Source of the DNA: Chitinophagaceae bacterium
GTDB taxonomy: Bacteria > Bacteroidota > Bacteroidia > Chitinophagales > Chitinophagaceae
Assembly: GCA_017307735.1 (NCBI GenBank)
Contig: JAFKGR010000014.1
Span: 1 to 64,000, forward strand
Direction: 5' to 3'
Length of the DNA stretch: 64,000 bases
Part shown: positions 36,757 through 46,604 of the stretch, in pieces
Position numbering within the stretch: the first letter of the stretch is position 1
How the letters are laid out: every line of letters begins with the position of its first letter
Position numbers and translations under genes: made by a program
Notes under the pieces: generated by a model
Seen by the model: only the letters and a program-made list of their open reading frames with translations
What the model was told of the DNA's origin: nothing
Databases searched by the model: none

Positions 36757-38604
36757 ATGGCTAAAGGAAACATTCAAAAGTCAATCAGGAACTTCAAATA
36801 TTTTAAAAGGGTAGCCAAGACCTACGCTTTTAAAAAATACAACCTCTTTGAAATTTTAATTCTCTGGTCAAAGCGCCATCTCACCAGATTTCAATTTCTC
36901 GTTTTATCAGGAATCATTGTTGGATTTCTTGCGGCCGCGGCAGGTATTACCTTAAAAGCCACGGTGCATTATATTCAATTCTATACGGTAGAAAATCTTT
37001 CTGTCGGACAAAAAATAATTGCTTATTCCATTTTACCCATTGCCGGGATTGTAATCACCACTCTTGTTGCAAGGTATTTGTACAAGGCCAAAGAAGACAT
37101 TAAGCTTTCGCAGGTGTTGGTTGACATTGCTCAAAATGACGGTAATATCAACAAACAGGAAATGCATTCCAGAATTGTACAGAGTGCCATCACAGTTGGA
37201 TTTGGAGGTTCTGCAGGATTGGAAACTCCAAGCGCAATCACAGGTGCAGCCATCGGATCAAACTTTGGAAGGAGGTACAGGCTTGGCTACAAAGAGAAAA
37301 CCCTTTTGCTCGCCGGGGGTGCGGCTGCCGGTATTGCATCTGCATTCAATGCACCGGTTGCCGGAGTGATGTTCTCGTATGAAGTACTATTAACCGGTGT
37401 GGTATTTTCGGATTTTATCCCTTTGGTCATTTCTTCTTTGTGCGGAAGCCTTCTGACGAGAATTGTATTGAGCAATGATATTTTATTCACACTCGATACC
37501 AGGATTGCATTCAACTATTTCAACACACCTTACTATATAGTTTTGGGAATTGTAGCCGGTTATTATACACGTTATTACAATCTTGCCAGCGCCAGAATAA
37601 AAAAATTGCTGGATAAATTTCATTACGGAGGAATGAAGAGGGCAATACTCGGTGGTGTGATTCTTGCTGCTCTCTGTGTGGCGTTTCCAGCGTTGTATGG
37701 AGAGGGTTATACCGGCATTGAAAAGTTGAGCACAGGAGAAATCAGCTATTTAATTTATGATGAGGTTACCGGCCTCTTCAAAGATCCACGGATTATTATT
37801 TTAATCATGCTTGCCTTGTCGACGCTGTTCAAACCGGTGGCCACAAGTGCATCACTTAATTCCGGCGGTGTTGGCGGTAACTTTGCGCCTTCACTGATTG
37901 CAGGCGGTTTACTCGGATATACTTTCGGATACGCATTGATTTTAATCGGGTTCAAAGATGTACCATTAATCAATCTCATGCTCACCGGAATGGCCGGTGT
38001 ATTGGCCGGAGTCATGTATGCTCCGCTTACAGCCATCTTCCTGATTGCAGAATCAAGTTCAGGTTACGATTTATTTTTGCCATTGATGATTGTATCGGTC
38101 ACTTCATTTCTCATCAACAAATATTTTTCACCCATCAATCCCGATTATACAAAACTGGCTGAGGAAGGAAAAATCTTTACCACCCGAAATGACAGCAATA
38201 TTATTAGTCAGATAAAACTGAGTGACTGTACGGACAAAGACAGTATTACGGTTAACAATAAAGCTACTGCGAGAGAAATTAATATGTTGTTTGAGAATTC
38301 AGAAAAATCTGTAATCGCAGTCGTGGATAGCGAAGGAAGATTCTGGGGGATGATCAGCAAAGAAGAGATCATTAAAATTGCCGATGACGAGGCAAAACTC
38401 AGTTATATGACTGCTGCACAGTTGGCCTTTATTCCAAATCAATTGGTAAAACCGGATGAAGATGTAGAAAGTGTTGTCAAAAAGTTTGAGGAATCAGACG
38501 TATGGTATTTACCCATCGTAACAGAAAATCATAAATACATGGGGTTTGTAAGCCGCTTCCGTTTTCTTGTCAAATACAGGCAATTATTGAAAAATCTCTC
38601 CTGA
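36757..38604 (+). CDS. ClC-family chloride channel or exchanger with CBS pair
   Basis: 615 residues. The membrane part (about 45-465) has around ten to eleven hydrophobic segments. The anion-path motifs are GFGGSAGLETPSAI (in place of GxGIPE) and NSGGVGGNFAPSL, while AGVMYAPLTAIFLIAESS marks the end. Two CBS motifs occupy the last 150 residues (SEKSVIAVVDSEGRFWGMIS and SDVWYLPIVTENHKYMGFVS) and may bind a nucleotide. It moves Cl- or another anion across the inner membrane. The gating or proton glutamate is not obvious, so channel and exchanger cannot be told apart. Confidence 0.92.
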   Translation: MAKGNIQKSIRNFKYFKRVAKTYAFKKYNLFEILILWSKRHLTRFQFLVLSGIIVGFLAAAAGITLKATVHYIQFYTVENLSVGQKIIAYSILPIAGIVITTLVARYLYKAKEDIKLSQVLVDIAQNDGNINKQEMHSRIVQSAITVGFGGSAGLETPSAITGAAIGSNFGRRYRLGYKEKTLLLAGGAAAGIASAFNAPVAGVMFSYEVLLTGVVFSDFIPLVISSLCGSLLTRIVLSNDILFTLDTRIAFNYFNTPYYIVLGIVAGYYTRYYNLASARIKKLLDKFHYGGMKRAILGGVILAALCVAFPALYGEGYTGIEKLSTGEISYLIYDEVTGLFKDPRIIILIMLALSTLFKPVATSASLNSGGVGGNFAPSLIAGGLLGYTFGYALILIGFKDVPLINLMLTGMAGVLAGVMYAPLTAIFLIAESSSGYDLFLPLMIVSVTSFLINKYFSPINPDYTKLAEEGKIFTTRNDSNIISQIKLSDCTDKDSITVNNKATAREINMLFENSEKSVIAVVDSEGRFWGMISKEEIIKIADDEAKLSYMTAAQLAFIPNQLVKPDEDVESVVKKFEESDVWYLPIVTENHKYMGFVSRFRFLVKYRQLLKNLS

Positions 38605-38725
38605 AACTTCTGTAAAAAAAATCCAATTCATTTTTTTTTGAATTGAATTTACAAACTCATGTCATACCGGCTGTCTTATTTTATTTTCAGAAAAAATTCC
38701 AGCACGCTAACTTCGCTGCAAAAAA

Positions 38726-39694
38726 ATGTTGAGAGTTGGTGTTTTTGGAGTGGGGCATTTGGGGAAATTCCATTTAAATAACTGGAAAGAAATCCCTGAC
38801 GTAGAAATTGTGGGATTTTATGATACGTCCGATGAAACAAGTCGTCAGGTTGCAGAGCAATATCAGATTAAGAGATATCAATTTGCAGAAGATTTAATCA
38901 ATGAATGTGATATTGTCGACATTGTAGTCCCGACTACTTCTCATTTTGAACTTTGCAAAAAAGCCATATTAAAAAGCAAACATGTATTTGTTGAAAAACC
39001 GATGGCCAATAATATGAATGAAGCCGGAGAGCTTGTCAAACTGGCAAGAGAAGCAGGTATCAAGATGCAGGTAGGCCATGTTGAAAGGTTCAATCCGGCA
39101 TTTCAAAGTGCAAAAAAATATCATTTAAATCCGATGTTTATTGAAGTACATCGTCTCTCTCAATTTGACCCGAGGGGCACCGATGTAAGTGTTATTCTGG
39201 ATTTGATGATACACGACATCGATATCATCCTGTCGATTGTCAGGAGCGAGGTAAAAAGTGTTTTGGCGAGAGGTGTTCCCGTGTTAAGCGAAAAGCCTGA
39301 CATTGCCAATGCCCGGATAGAATTTGACAACGGGTGTGTCGCCAATCTCACCTCTTCGAGAATCAGTATGAAAAAAATGAGAAAGATGAGGCTCTTTCAA
39401 AAAGATGCTTACATCGGAATTGATTTTCTCAAAAAGAAAACGGAGATCATCAAATACAAAGAACCGGGTGATAAAAATGTTTTTGAATTTGATATCGATA
39501 CCGGCCATGGTATCAAAGCTCTGGCGGTTGCTATGCCGGAAATCAGGGATACAAATGCGATTAAAGAAGAACTCATCAGTTTTGTAAATGCCATCACGGA
39601 GAATCACCCGACAGAAGTTTCCGAAGTGGATGGTTTCAGGGCAATGGAAGTAGCGCATCAGATTCTTGAAAAAATCAACAGAACTTTAGCCTAA
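38726..39694 (+). CDS. Gfo/Idh/MocA-family oxidoreductase
   Basis: 322 residues. The N-terminal Rossmann fold has [17 protein letters not shown] and a conserved [14 protein letters not shown] (EKP motif), followed by a larger alpha/beta domain containing [12 protein letters not shown], where the His-Asp belong to the active site. It oxidises or reduces a sugar or sugar nucleotide with NAD(P). The sugar transferase gene starts 10 bases downstream, so both likely serve one glycan. The exact substrate is not readable from the sequence. Confidence 0.9.
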   Translation: MLRVGVFGVGHLGKFHLNNWKEIPDVEIVGFYDTSDETSRQVAEQYQIKRYQFAEDLINECDIVDIVVPTTSHFELCKKAILKSKHVFVEKPMANNMNEAGELVKLAREAGIKMQVGHVERFNPAFQSAKKYHLNPMFIEVHRLSQFDPRGTDVSVILDLMIHDIDIILSIVRSEVKSVLARGVPVLSEKPDIANARIEFDNGCVANLTSSRISMKKMRKMRLFQKDAYIGIDFLKKKTEIIKYKEPGDKNVFEFDIDTGHGIKALAVAMPEIRDTNAIKEELISFVNAITENHPTEVSEVDGFRAMEVAHQILEKINRTLA

Positions 39695-39704
39695 CAATAG
39701 TGCA

Positions 39705-41099
39705 TTGAACAGGTATATCCATCCATATAAATATGTGCTTTCCGATGCGATTTCAGCCATCGTTGTTTGGACAATTTATTTTTGGATACACCGTGTACTC
39801 AGTGGCGTAGGGTTTCAGTTTACAGATAAATTTTTTGCCGGCGTAATCCTTTATCCGCTTTGTTGGGTAATCCTTTTTCATTTGACGGGCAGTTATAAAA
39901 ATATATATTACAAATCCAGGCTACAGGAGTTTTTATACACCATAATATATTCTCTGGCAGGAACGGCAATTGCCTTTTTCATCATGATTCTTTATAAAAG
40001 GAAAGAATACGATCCGCAGTTCTTTTCAGAGTTTTTCATTCTTTTTGCATTACAGCTTTTCATCACCTACTTTTTTCGTTATAGACTCCTATTCAAGGCC
40101 CATCATCAATTGCAACGGGAGGAAGTATGGTTCAATACATTGATTATAGGAACACATGACCATGCCGATGCGCTTTATTTCGCACTGAAAAATAATCCTG
40201 AAAATACGGGTTACAAAATAAGAGGATTCATATCGCCGGATGAAAAAGAGTACGACGGGAAAAACAATCCTGTAAAATGGCTGGGGAATATTCAACAGTT
40301 AAATGAAGCAATTTCAGAAGAAAATATCACAGAGGTGATTATTGCATTGCCCTACGAGGAACGATACGGATTGGAAAGGATTATGCAACAACTGGCTTCA
40401 AGAGATGTCAATGTAAATATGCTCCCGGGGAAAATAGATTTCCTGAGCGGATGGGTACGAACTACCAATGTGATGGGAATCCCGCTGGTTCATTTGTACA
40501 CCGGCCTTTGGCAATCATGGGAATTAAATATCAAACGGCTAATCGATGTCTTTGCCAGCATAACAGGAATGATTATCCTAAGTCCGTTGATAGCATATAC
40601 CGCTTTGCGGACCCGGTTCTCGTCCAAAGGGCCTGTCATTTATTCCCAACAGAGAGTGGGTTTCAAAGGCCACGCGTTCACTATATACAAATTCAGAAGT
40701 ATGGTGGTAAACGCCGAAAAGGGTATTCCGCTTCTCAGCAGTGAAAATGACAACCGGATCACGCGGTGGGGAAAAATTATGCGCAGATGGAGGCTGGATG
40801 AACTGCCACAATTATGGAATATTCTGAAGGGTGAAATGAGCCTGGTTGGCCCGCGTCCGGAAAGGCAATATTTCATTGATATTATCCGGAAAACAAATCC
40901 CGAATATGACCTTCTTCTCAAAGTAAAACCCGGCATTACCAGTTGGGGCATGGTAAAATTCGGCTATGCAGAAAATATAGAAGAAATGATAGAACGGATG
41001 CAGTATGACCTTATTTACATTGAAAATATTTCGCTGGCTGTAGATTTTAAAATCCTGGTTCATACGATCAGAATCATACTTTCAGGAAAGGGAAAATAA
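39705..41099 (+). CDS. Polyprenyl-phosphate glycosyl-1-phosphate transferase (initiating sugar transferase)
   Basis: 464 residues. Four or five membrane helices at the N-terminus, a soluble CoA-binding-like middle ([20 protein letters not shown]) and the catalytic C-terminal domain from about 265: [47 protein letters not shown] and VGPRPE. The Asp-Glu and the RPE motif are those of WbaP/PglC-like phosphotransferases. It transfers a sugar phosphate to undecaprenyl phosphate to begin an exopolysaccharide, O-antigen or glycoprotein glycan. The start is TTG 39705; no ATG fits. It is coupled to the oxidoreductase gene. Confidence 0.92.
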   Translation: MNRYIHPYKYVLSDAISAIVVWTIYFWIHRVLSGVGFQFTDKFFAGVILYPLCWVILFHLTGSYKNIYYKSRLQEFLYTIIYSLAGTAIAFFIMILYKRKEYDPQFFSEFFILFALQLFITYFFRYRLLFKAHHQLQREEVWFNTLIIGTHDHADALYFALKNNPENTGYKIRGFISPDEKEYDGKNNPVKWLGNIQQLNEAISEENITEVIIALPYEERYGLERIMQQLASRDVNVNMLPGKIDFLSGWVRTTNVMGIPLVHLYTGLWQSWELNIKRLIDVFASITGMIILSPLIAYTALRTRFSSKGPVIYSQQRVGFKGHAFTIYKFRSMVVNAEKGIPLLSSENDNRITRWGKIMRRWRLDELPQLWNILKGEMSLVGPRPERQYFIDIIRKTNPEYDLLLKVKPGITSWGMVKFGYAENIEEMIERMQYDLIYIENISLAVDFKILVHTIRIILSGKGK

Positions 41100-41133
41100 A
41101 AATTCATTATAAAACAATTTTGTCCGGTATTTG

Positions 41134-43920
41134 ATGTTTATTTGGAAAGCATCTTTGATATATCAGAGAATAAAAAATTCTATTTTTGATAAAACCAACT
41201 TTGTGAAATATTTCCTGTTCTGCTTGTGGTCAGTAATTCCGCTCATCCTCCGGAGTCAATCCATTCCTTACTTTCAGCAGGAAGTGAATTATCAGATTCA
41301 GGCACAACTGAAAACAATTGATGAAACACTCGATGGAAATATTCAAGTTATCTATAAAAACAATTCACCCGATACACTTCATTTTATCTGGTTTCATCTT
41401 TGGCCGAACGCCTTTAAGAATGACAAAACAGATTTCAGTGAACAATTATTAAAAAATGGAAACACATCATTTTATTTCAGCGACAACGAAAAGCGCGGCT
41501 ATATCAACAGATTAAATTTTAATGTAAACGGCGCCACTGTTTCCACAGAAGATCATCCCTCTTATTTTGATGTCGTTAAATTGATTTTACCCTCTCCTCT
41601 CAATCCGGGTGATTCGGCAATTATCGAAACTCCCTTTCACGAAAAGATTCCCTTTCTCTGGTCGCAGGAAGGTTACGATGAAAATTTTTTCAGTCTTGTG
41701 AATTGGTATCCGCAGCCTGCCGTTTATGACAAAGACGGATGGCATCCGATGCCCTACCTCGATCAGGGAGGTAATTACAATGAATTTGGGAACTATCATG
41801 TGGAAATTTCTATGCCTTCATCTTATGAAATTGCCGCTTCAGGAAACCAGACAGAATCAAATGTTGAAGGAAGAAATAAAAATTTAAAATTTACCGGAGA
41901 AAATATTTCTTCATTTTCCTTTTTTGCCTTTAAAAATTACCGGATTGACAGCGGTGAAATCACTTCAGAGGATGGGCACAAAATAAAAATCTATTCTTAC
42001 TACCGGAAAGACAGCGCCGCAAATTGGAAAAAAAGCATTTCTTTTCTGGAAGATGCCATTCATTATTTCGAAAAAGAAATTGGCACCTATCCGTACAACT
42101 CCATTAAATTGATCCAGGCACCCAAAGCATTTCATGAAAACAGAAGTTATTCCGGAGTGGTTCTCGTGCGGGATGCGGCAAATGAAAAAGAAATGGATGA
42201 GGCTATTTACAAAGCTGTTGGCGGAATGTTTTTTAGCGAAATACTAAGTCCGGACACGCGTAGTTCACCCTGGATGGCAAATGCACTCAATACATTTTTT
42301 ACGAATAAATATATCGATAGTAAATACAGAAGTAAAAATAATGCCGAAGAGAATTTCTTTAAGAAAAGAACTCCGGAAAATATGGCCAATTTTACCTACC
42401 GAATGCAACTGGCCACCAAAGAAGATCAACCTTTATCCACCCATGCGGATTCTTTTTCCAGAAGAAATTTCAATACAATAACGAGTGTCAAAGGTGGTTT
42501 GTGGATGCAGCAACTTCAAAAATTACATGGAAATAATTTTGGAACCACAATCAAATCATTTTATAACGACTGGAGGTTCAGACACCCGGATATAAACGAT
42601 TTCAAAAATGAAATCAACGAAAACAATAACATCCCGGTTGATTCTTTATTTGAATTGCTGAATAAAAAAGGCCATCTTTCCCAGCCTCAAAAAAAAGAAT
42701 TCAAACTCGCTTCTTTTTACAGTTTGCGAAATACTGACAAATACAATTATCTTTTTGTAAGCCCGTCCGTCGGTTTTAATTATTACGACAAATTGATGGT
42801 CGGCGCCCTGGTTCACAATTACACTTTGCCTGAACCATCATTTCATTTTCTCTTTGCACCGATGTATGGTACGGGAAGCCATTCTTTCACAGGATTGGGA
42901 AGGATCGGATATTCATTGACCTCCTATGGATTCATTCGCAAAGCAGAGCTGGCGATTAGTGGAGAAAGATACAACATGGATGAATTTACAGATTCCACGG
43001 GCAAAAAGAATTTTATGAATTTCACTAAGATCGTTCCATCGCTCACACTTCATTTTCGCCAGAAAAACATTACCAAAAAGGTAGATGAATTTATTCAATG
43101 GAAAACTTACCTGATCACAGAACATTCACTGCTCTTCACCTACGATTCTGTTCTGCAGACCAACGTTATTACCTACCCGAAATCTTCGTATTATATCAAT
43201 CAACTTCAGTTCGTGCATCGCAATGACAGAGCATTATATCCATTTACCTACAATTTACAATTGCAGCAATCAACCGGCTTTCTTCGCTTCGCTGCCGAAG
43301 GAAACATGTTTTTCAACTATGTAAAAGAAGGTGGATTAAACGTAAGGTTATTCGCAGGAAAATTCATGTATCTGGGTGACAAAACCATTACCAAAGAATT
43401 TGAAACGTCAAGATATCATCTCAATCTGACAGGAGCTGATGGATACGAAGATTACACTTACAGCAACTATTTTCTTGGTCGGAATGAATTTCACGGTTTA
43501 CCGATGCAACAAATTATGATCCGGGACGGAGGTTTTAAAGTGAGAACTGATTTGCTCGCAGATAAGGTTGGCCAAACCGACAACTGGCTTGCAGCCGCGA
43601 ATCTGAACACCACTATCCCAAAAGAATTCAACCCGCTTTCCGTTTTGCCATTCAAAATTAATTTAAAAGCATTCCTCGATGTTGGCACTTATGCGGAAGC
43701 CTGGCAAAACAATGCAGCAAACGGAAGGTTCTTGTTTGATGCGGGATTACAACTTTCTGTAATCAAAGATCTGTTGAACGTTTATATTCCCATTGCATAC
43801 AGCAAGGTTTATGGTGATTATTTTAAATCGACAATTCCAAAGAATAAAAGATTCTGGACCAAAATTTCATTCAGCATCGACATTCAAAACTTTCGGTTGA
43901 AAAAAATATTCAATTATTAA
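41134..43920 (+). CDS. M1-like metallopeptidase homologue lacking the zinc motif
   Basis: 928 residues. After an N-terminal anchor (LFCLWSVIPLILRSQS) comes an M1-like beta domain (GNIQVIYKNNSPDTLHFIWFHLWPNAF) and a thermolysin-like region. Where active relatives have HEXXH and a third-ligand Glu, this protein reads IYKAVGGMFFSEIL and PWMANALNTFFTNKY, so the metal ligands and catalytic Glu are absent. The C-terminal 400 residues (beta-rich, ending KISFSIDIQNFRL) resemble an outer-membrane barrel or autotransporter-like part of other Bacteroidota homologues. It is probably a binding or scaffold protein, and its target is unknown. The stop overlaps the next start (TAATG). Confidence 0.78.
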   Translation: MFIWKASLIYQRIKNSIFDKTNFVKYFLFCLWSVIPLILRSQSIPYFQQEVNYQIQAQLKTIDETLDGNIQVIYKNNSPDTLHFIWFHLWPNAFKNDKTDFSEQLLKNGNTSFYFSDNEKRGYINRLNFNVNGATVSTEDHPSYFDVVKLILPSPLNPGDSAIIETPFHEKIPFLWSQEGYDENFFSLVNWYPQPAVYDKDGWHPMPYLDQGGNYNEFGNYHVEISMPSSYEIAASGNQTESNVEGRNKNLKFTGENISSFSFFAFKNYRIDSGEITSEDGHKIKIYSYYRKDSAANWKKSISFLEDAIHYFEKEIGTYPYNSIKLIQAPKAFHENRSYSGVVLVRDAANEKEMDEAIYKAVGGMFFSEILSPDTRSSPWMANALNTFFTNKYIDSKYRSKNNAEENFFKKRTPENMANFTYRMQLATKEDQPLSTHADSFSRRNFNTITSVKGGLWMQQLQKLHGNNFGTTIKSFYNDWRFRHPDINDFKNEINENNNIPVDSLFELLNKKGHLSQPQKKEFKLASFYSLRNTDKYNYLFVSPSVGFNYYDKLMVGALVHNYTLPEPSFHFLFAPMYGTGSHSFTGLGRIGYSLTSYGFIRKAELAISGERYNMDEFTDSTGKKNFMNFTKIVPSLTLHFRQKNITKKVDEFIQWKTYLITEHSLLFTYDSVLQTNVITYPKSSYYINQLQFVHRNDRALYPFTYNLQLQQSTGFLRFAAEGNMFFNYVKEGGLNVRLFAGKFMYLGDKTITKEFETSRYHLNLTGADGYEDYTYSNYFLGRNEFHGLPMQQIMIRDGGFKVRTDLLADKVGQTDNWLAAANLNTTIPKEFNPLSVLPFKINLKAFLDVGTYAEAWQNNAANGRFLFDAGLQLSVIKDLLNVYIPIAYSKVYGDYFKSTIPKNKRFWTKISFSIDIQNFRLKKIFNY

Positions 43921-44843
43921 TGAGCGATTCATCGCAGAAAATAAAATTGCTGACGCGTGAAGAAATAAATACTTCATGGTGGAATTCTTTGATTCTGCAA
44001 TCAAACAGCCCACTGATTTATGCTGAAGCAGAATATCTGGATTTCATGTGTCCCGGCTGGTCGGCATTGATTGAGGAAAAAACAAATACTGTAATGCCAT
44101 TTCCCGTTTATAAAAAAATGGGGATCCGTTACGCATTGCAACCACCATTCGTACAGCAATCAGGCGTTTTTACATCTGAAAAAGTTACCGAAGAAATGTT
44201 GGGTGAATTTATCATTGAAGCGAAAAGAAATGCTTCCCTCATTGATTTGCACTTAAACTATAATAATGTTTTTCTGGACTTACCGGTAAAGACAAATTTC
44301 GTTTTAGATCTTAATTACCCCTTTAATGAAATACAGAATAAATTCAGAAGGGATTTAATTCACAAACCTCTGAACGCACAGGTTCGATATTTTAACGCCA
44401 GCCAGGAAGAAGTCTTTTCTTTTTATGAGATGCACTCATTAAAAAAAACAAATCAGAACAAAAGGGATATTTTGAATTTCAAACAACTATGCAATTTTTT
44501 CGAAAAGTCAAATCGTGTCATTTGTAAAAAAGTTATCTCAAAAGACAATCAAAATCTCTGCATGGCACTTTTCCTGAGAGACAAAAAAAGGGTTTATTAC
44601 ATGCTTTCTTCCAGCTCTGAGAAAGGCCGGGAGACAGATGCAAATGCATATTTGCTGTACGAATTGATCAGGGAATTTTCCAATTCTGATTTGATCCTCG
44701 ACTTTGAAGGTTCGGAAATTCCCGGGGTAAAATTTTTCTTTCAAAAATTCTCGCCGCAAAATCAGCCCTACCCGCGATTCCTTTCAAACAGGTTAAATAC
44801 TTTTCAAAAAGGATTAGTGGCCCTCCATCACTTTCTGGGATAA
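43920..44843 (+). CDS. GNAT/FemAB-like acyltransferase-fold protein, unknown substrate
   Basis: 307 residues. The layout INTSWWNSLILQSNSPLIYAEAEYLDFMCPGW, LIYA-E-YLDF near the start and the late DLILDFEGSEIPGVKFFFQKFSP recall double-GNAT (FemAB) proteins that move amino acids or acyl groups to glycans or peptides. It is translated in overlap with the M1-like gene, so the two products may act together. No catalytic residues can be named. Confidence 0.6.
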   Translation: MSDSSQKIKLLTREEINTSWWNSLILQSNSPLIYAEAEYLDFMCPGWSALIEEKTNTVMPFPVYKKMGIRYALQPPFVQQSGVFTSEKVTEEMLGEFIIEAKRNASLIDLHLNYNNVFLDLPVKTNFVLDLNYPFNEIQNKFRRDLIHKPLNAQVRYFNASQEEVFSFYEMHSLKKTNQNKRDILNFKQLCNFFEKSNRVICKKVISKDNQNLCMALFLRDKKRVYYMLSSSSEKGRETDANAYLLYELIREFSNSDLILDFEGSEIPGVKFFFQKFSPQNQPYPRFLSNRLNTFQKGLVALHHFLG

Positions 44844-45497
44844 AAGAAACGAGGCAAACTCAATATCCATAGGTGAACTTATCTTGATATTTTGTTCTTC
44901 GCCTGCTATCAGATTAATTTTTAATCCAAATTCTTCCACCACAGATGCCTCATCTGTAAAATGTTCTTTGTAGGCAATCTGGTATGCCTGAAGTAAAATA
45001 TGACTGTGAAACACCTGCGGGGACTGAATCAGTTTTACTTTCTTCCGGTTAATTGAATTGTTGCCATTCCTGTCCATGATCCTCAAATCGTCCTTGCATT
45101 TTATTGCCGGAATGGCCATGCCATTTGCCAGAGCTTCTTCATAACAACGACGAATTAATTTAGTTGAAACAAGGCAGCGAATACCGTCATGAACAAAAAC
45201 AATACTTTCTTCGATAACTTTTTTCAAACCATTTTTGACAGATTCAAATCTCGTGGCTCCACCTTCACAAATCCGGAATCTGAAAGGATCAAAAAATCCA
45301 TCAATGATTTCCTGTCCTTTCCCAATGTGATTTTTAGGTAAGACAAGAATTATTTCTATGTCGTCAAAAGCATCTATAAAAGCCTGAATGGTGTAACACA
45401 AAAGAGGTTTGCCCTCAATCAATAAAAACTGATCGGGTATCCCGCGATAAATTTCATCCTCACTGTCTGCTGCCACAATAATTACTTTCTTCTTCAT
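44814..45497 (-). CDS. IspD-like cytidylyltransferase with altered CTP loop
   Basis: 228 residues. The IspD plan is recognisable in order: VFVHDGIRCLV, SPQVFHSHIL, FTDEASVVEEFG and NIKISSPMDIEFA, with ICEGGATRFESV in the middle. In ordinary IspD the N-terminus reads AAGxGxRMgxxxPKQ, with Arg and Lys that hold the CTP phosphates. Here it is VAADSEDEIYRGIPDQFLL, so the glycine loop, Arg and Lys are all changed. No frameshift or base-run explains this. The step (MEP + CTP to CDP-ME) may be lost or done by a second IspD elsewhere. The start follows isoaspartyl peptidase, with ATGs at 45506 and 45497. Confidence 0.7.
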   Translation of the reverse strand: MKKKVIIVAADSEDEIYRGIPDQFLLIEGKPLLCYTIQAFIDAFDDIEIILVLPKNHIGKGQEIIDGFFDPFRFRICEGGATRFESVKNGLKKVIEESIVFVHDGIRCLVSTKLIRRCYEEALANGMAIPAIKCKDDLRIMDRNGNNSINRKKVKLIQSPQVFHSHILLQAYQIAYKEHFTDEASVVEEFGLKINLIAGEEQNIKISSPMDIEFASFLLSQKVMEGH

Positions 45498-45513
45498 CAA
45501 CACCATAGATTTA

Positions 45514-46467
45514 TTAACTGTTAGCATAAATTTCGACTGCGCTTTCACCCTCGCTGTTTTGAAATGCCCTGTACATGCCTGCACTATTGAATACGAGCGC
45601 ATGATTCCCTTTTGCATCAACACCAACCAATCCACCTTCGCCGCCCATCGCCACCAATTTCTTTTTTACCACCTCTTCACATGCCTCCTGCAGAGAAAAA
45701 TTTTTGTATTCCATCAGGCAACTGACATCGTATGCCGCAACAGCTTTGATAAATATTTCTCCATACCCGGTGCAGCTGACGGCACACGTTTTATTATTTG
45801 CATACGTACCTATTCCTATAATCGGGCTATCGCCAACACGTCCATATCTTTTATTTGTCATCCCGCCAGTGGAAGTAGCAGCAGCCACATTTCCTGAGGA
45901 ATCACATGCAACCGCGCCTACCGTTCCGAATTTTTTATTTTTTAATAAACTGACCAACCTGTCACTTCCCTGATCCAATTTATAAAAATCACTGTCTCTG
46001 ATTTCCCTCCATTGATCATAACGGTGTTGGGTGAAAAAGTATTCATCAGGTTCCAACTCAACCCCCCGTTTGATGGCAAAGTCGTTGGCTCCCTTTCCAA
46101 CCAAGAAAATATGACCGCTGTGTTTCATAACTTCTTCTGCAAGGAGAACAGGGTTTCTTACATTCCTGACTCCGGCCACAGCTCCCGCATCCAGGGTCTG
46201 GCCATCCATAATCGCGGCATCCAATTCATTCACTCCCTTCTTGGTAAATACAGCACCTTTCCCGGCGTTAAACAGAGGATTATCCTCAAGAGACATGACA
46301 GCAGTTTTCACTGCATTCAGCGCTGCGCCGCCCTTTTCGAGGACAGTGTATCCCGCCTTCAGCGCTGCAGCCAGACCTTCTCTGTATTCTTTTTCCAACT
46401 CGGGTGTCATATCTTCTTTCAGAATTGTACCTGCACCGCCATGAATTGCTAAACAAAATTTTTGCAT
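45514..46467 (-). CDS. Isoaspartyl peptidase / plant-type L-asparaginase
   Basis: 317 residues, Ntn-hydrolase fold. The autocleavage and nucleophile Thr is in KFGTVGAVACDSSGNVAAATSTGG, and NPLFNAGKGAVF, LDAGAVAGVRNVRNPV and TGYGEIFIKAVAAYDV are family motifs. The proenzyme splits before Thr into alpha and beta chains and then removes isoaspartyl residues from peptides or deaminates asparagine. It lacks a signal peptide, so it acts in the cytoplasm. It heads a short operon with the IspD-like gene. Confidence 0.93.
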   Translation of the reverse strand: MQKFCLAIHGGAGTILKEDMTPELEKEYREGLAAALKAGYTVLEKGGAALNAVKTAVMSLEDNPLFNAGKGAVFTKKGVNELDAAIMDGQTLDAGAVAGVRNVRNPVLLAEEVMKHSGHIFLVGKGANDFAIKRGVELEPDEYFFTQHRYDQWREIRDSDFYKLDQGSDRLVSLLKNKKFGTVGAVACDSSGNVAAATSTGGMTNKRYGRVGDSPIIGIGTYANNKTCAVSCTGYGEIFIKAVAAYDVSCLMEYKNFSLQEACEEVVKKKLVAMGGEGGLVGVDAKGNHALVFNSAGMYRAFQNSEGESAVEIYANS

Positions 46468-46604
46468 CTCAAATATTTATTCGTTTTTTTTAAACAGTCA
46501 ACCCGGCTGATAAAATTACACCCTGATAATCCAATCTTTTTTAGCCGGCATCGGGAAACTTGGTGGCAAAATATTACAAAATCCAATGCACATTTCAAGA
46601 TTGG

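Noticed and set aside
38618..38650. Hairpin CAATTCA/TGAATTG after the ClC gene
   Set aside because: The stem is short and A/T only; too weak to call a terminator.
45421..45497. Sequencing error or frameshift as the reason for the odd IspD N-terminus
   Set aside because: The frame is open and on both sides matches the family (KKKVIIVAA before, IPDQFLLIEGKPLL after) with the normal spacing, so a simple frameshift is not the cause.
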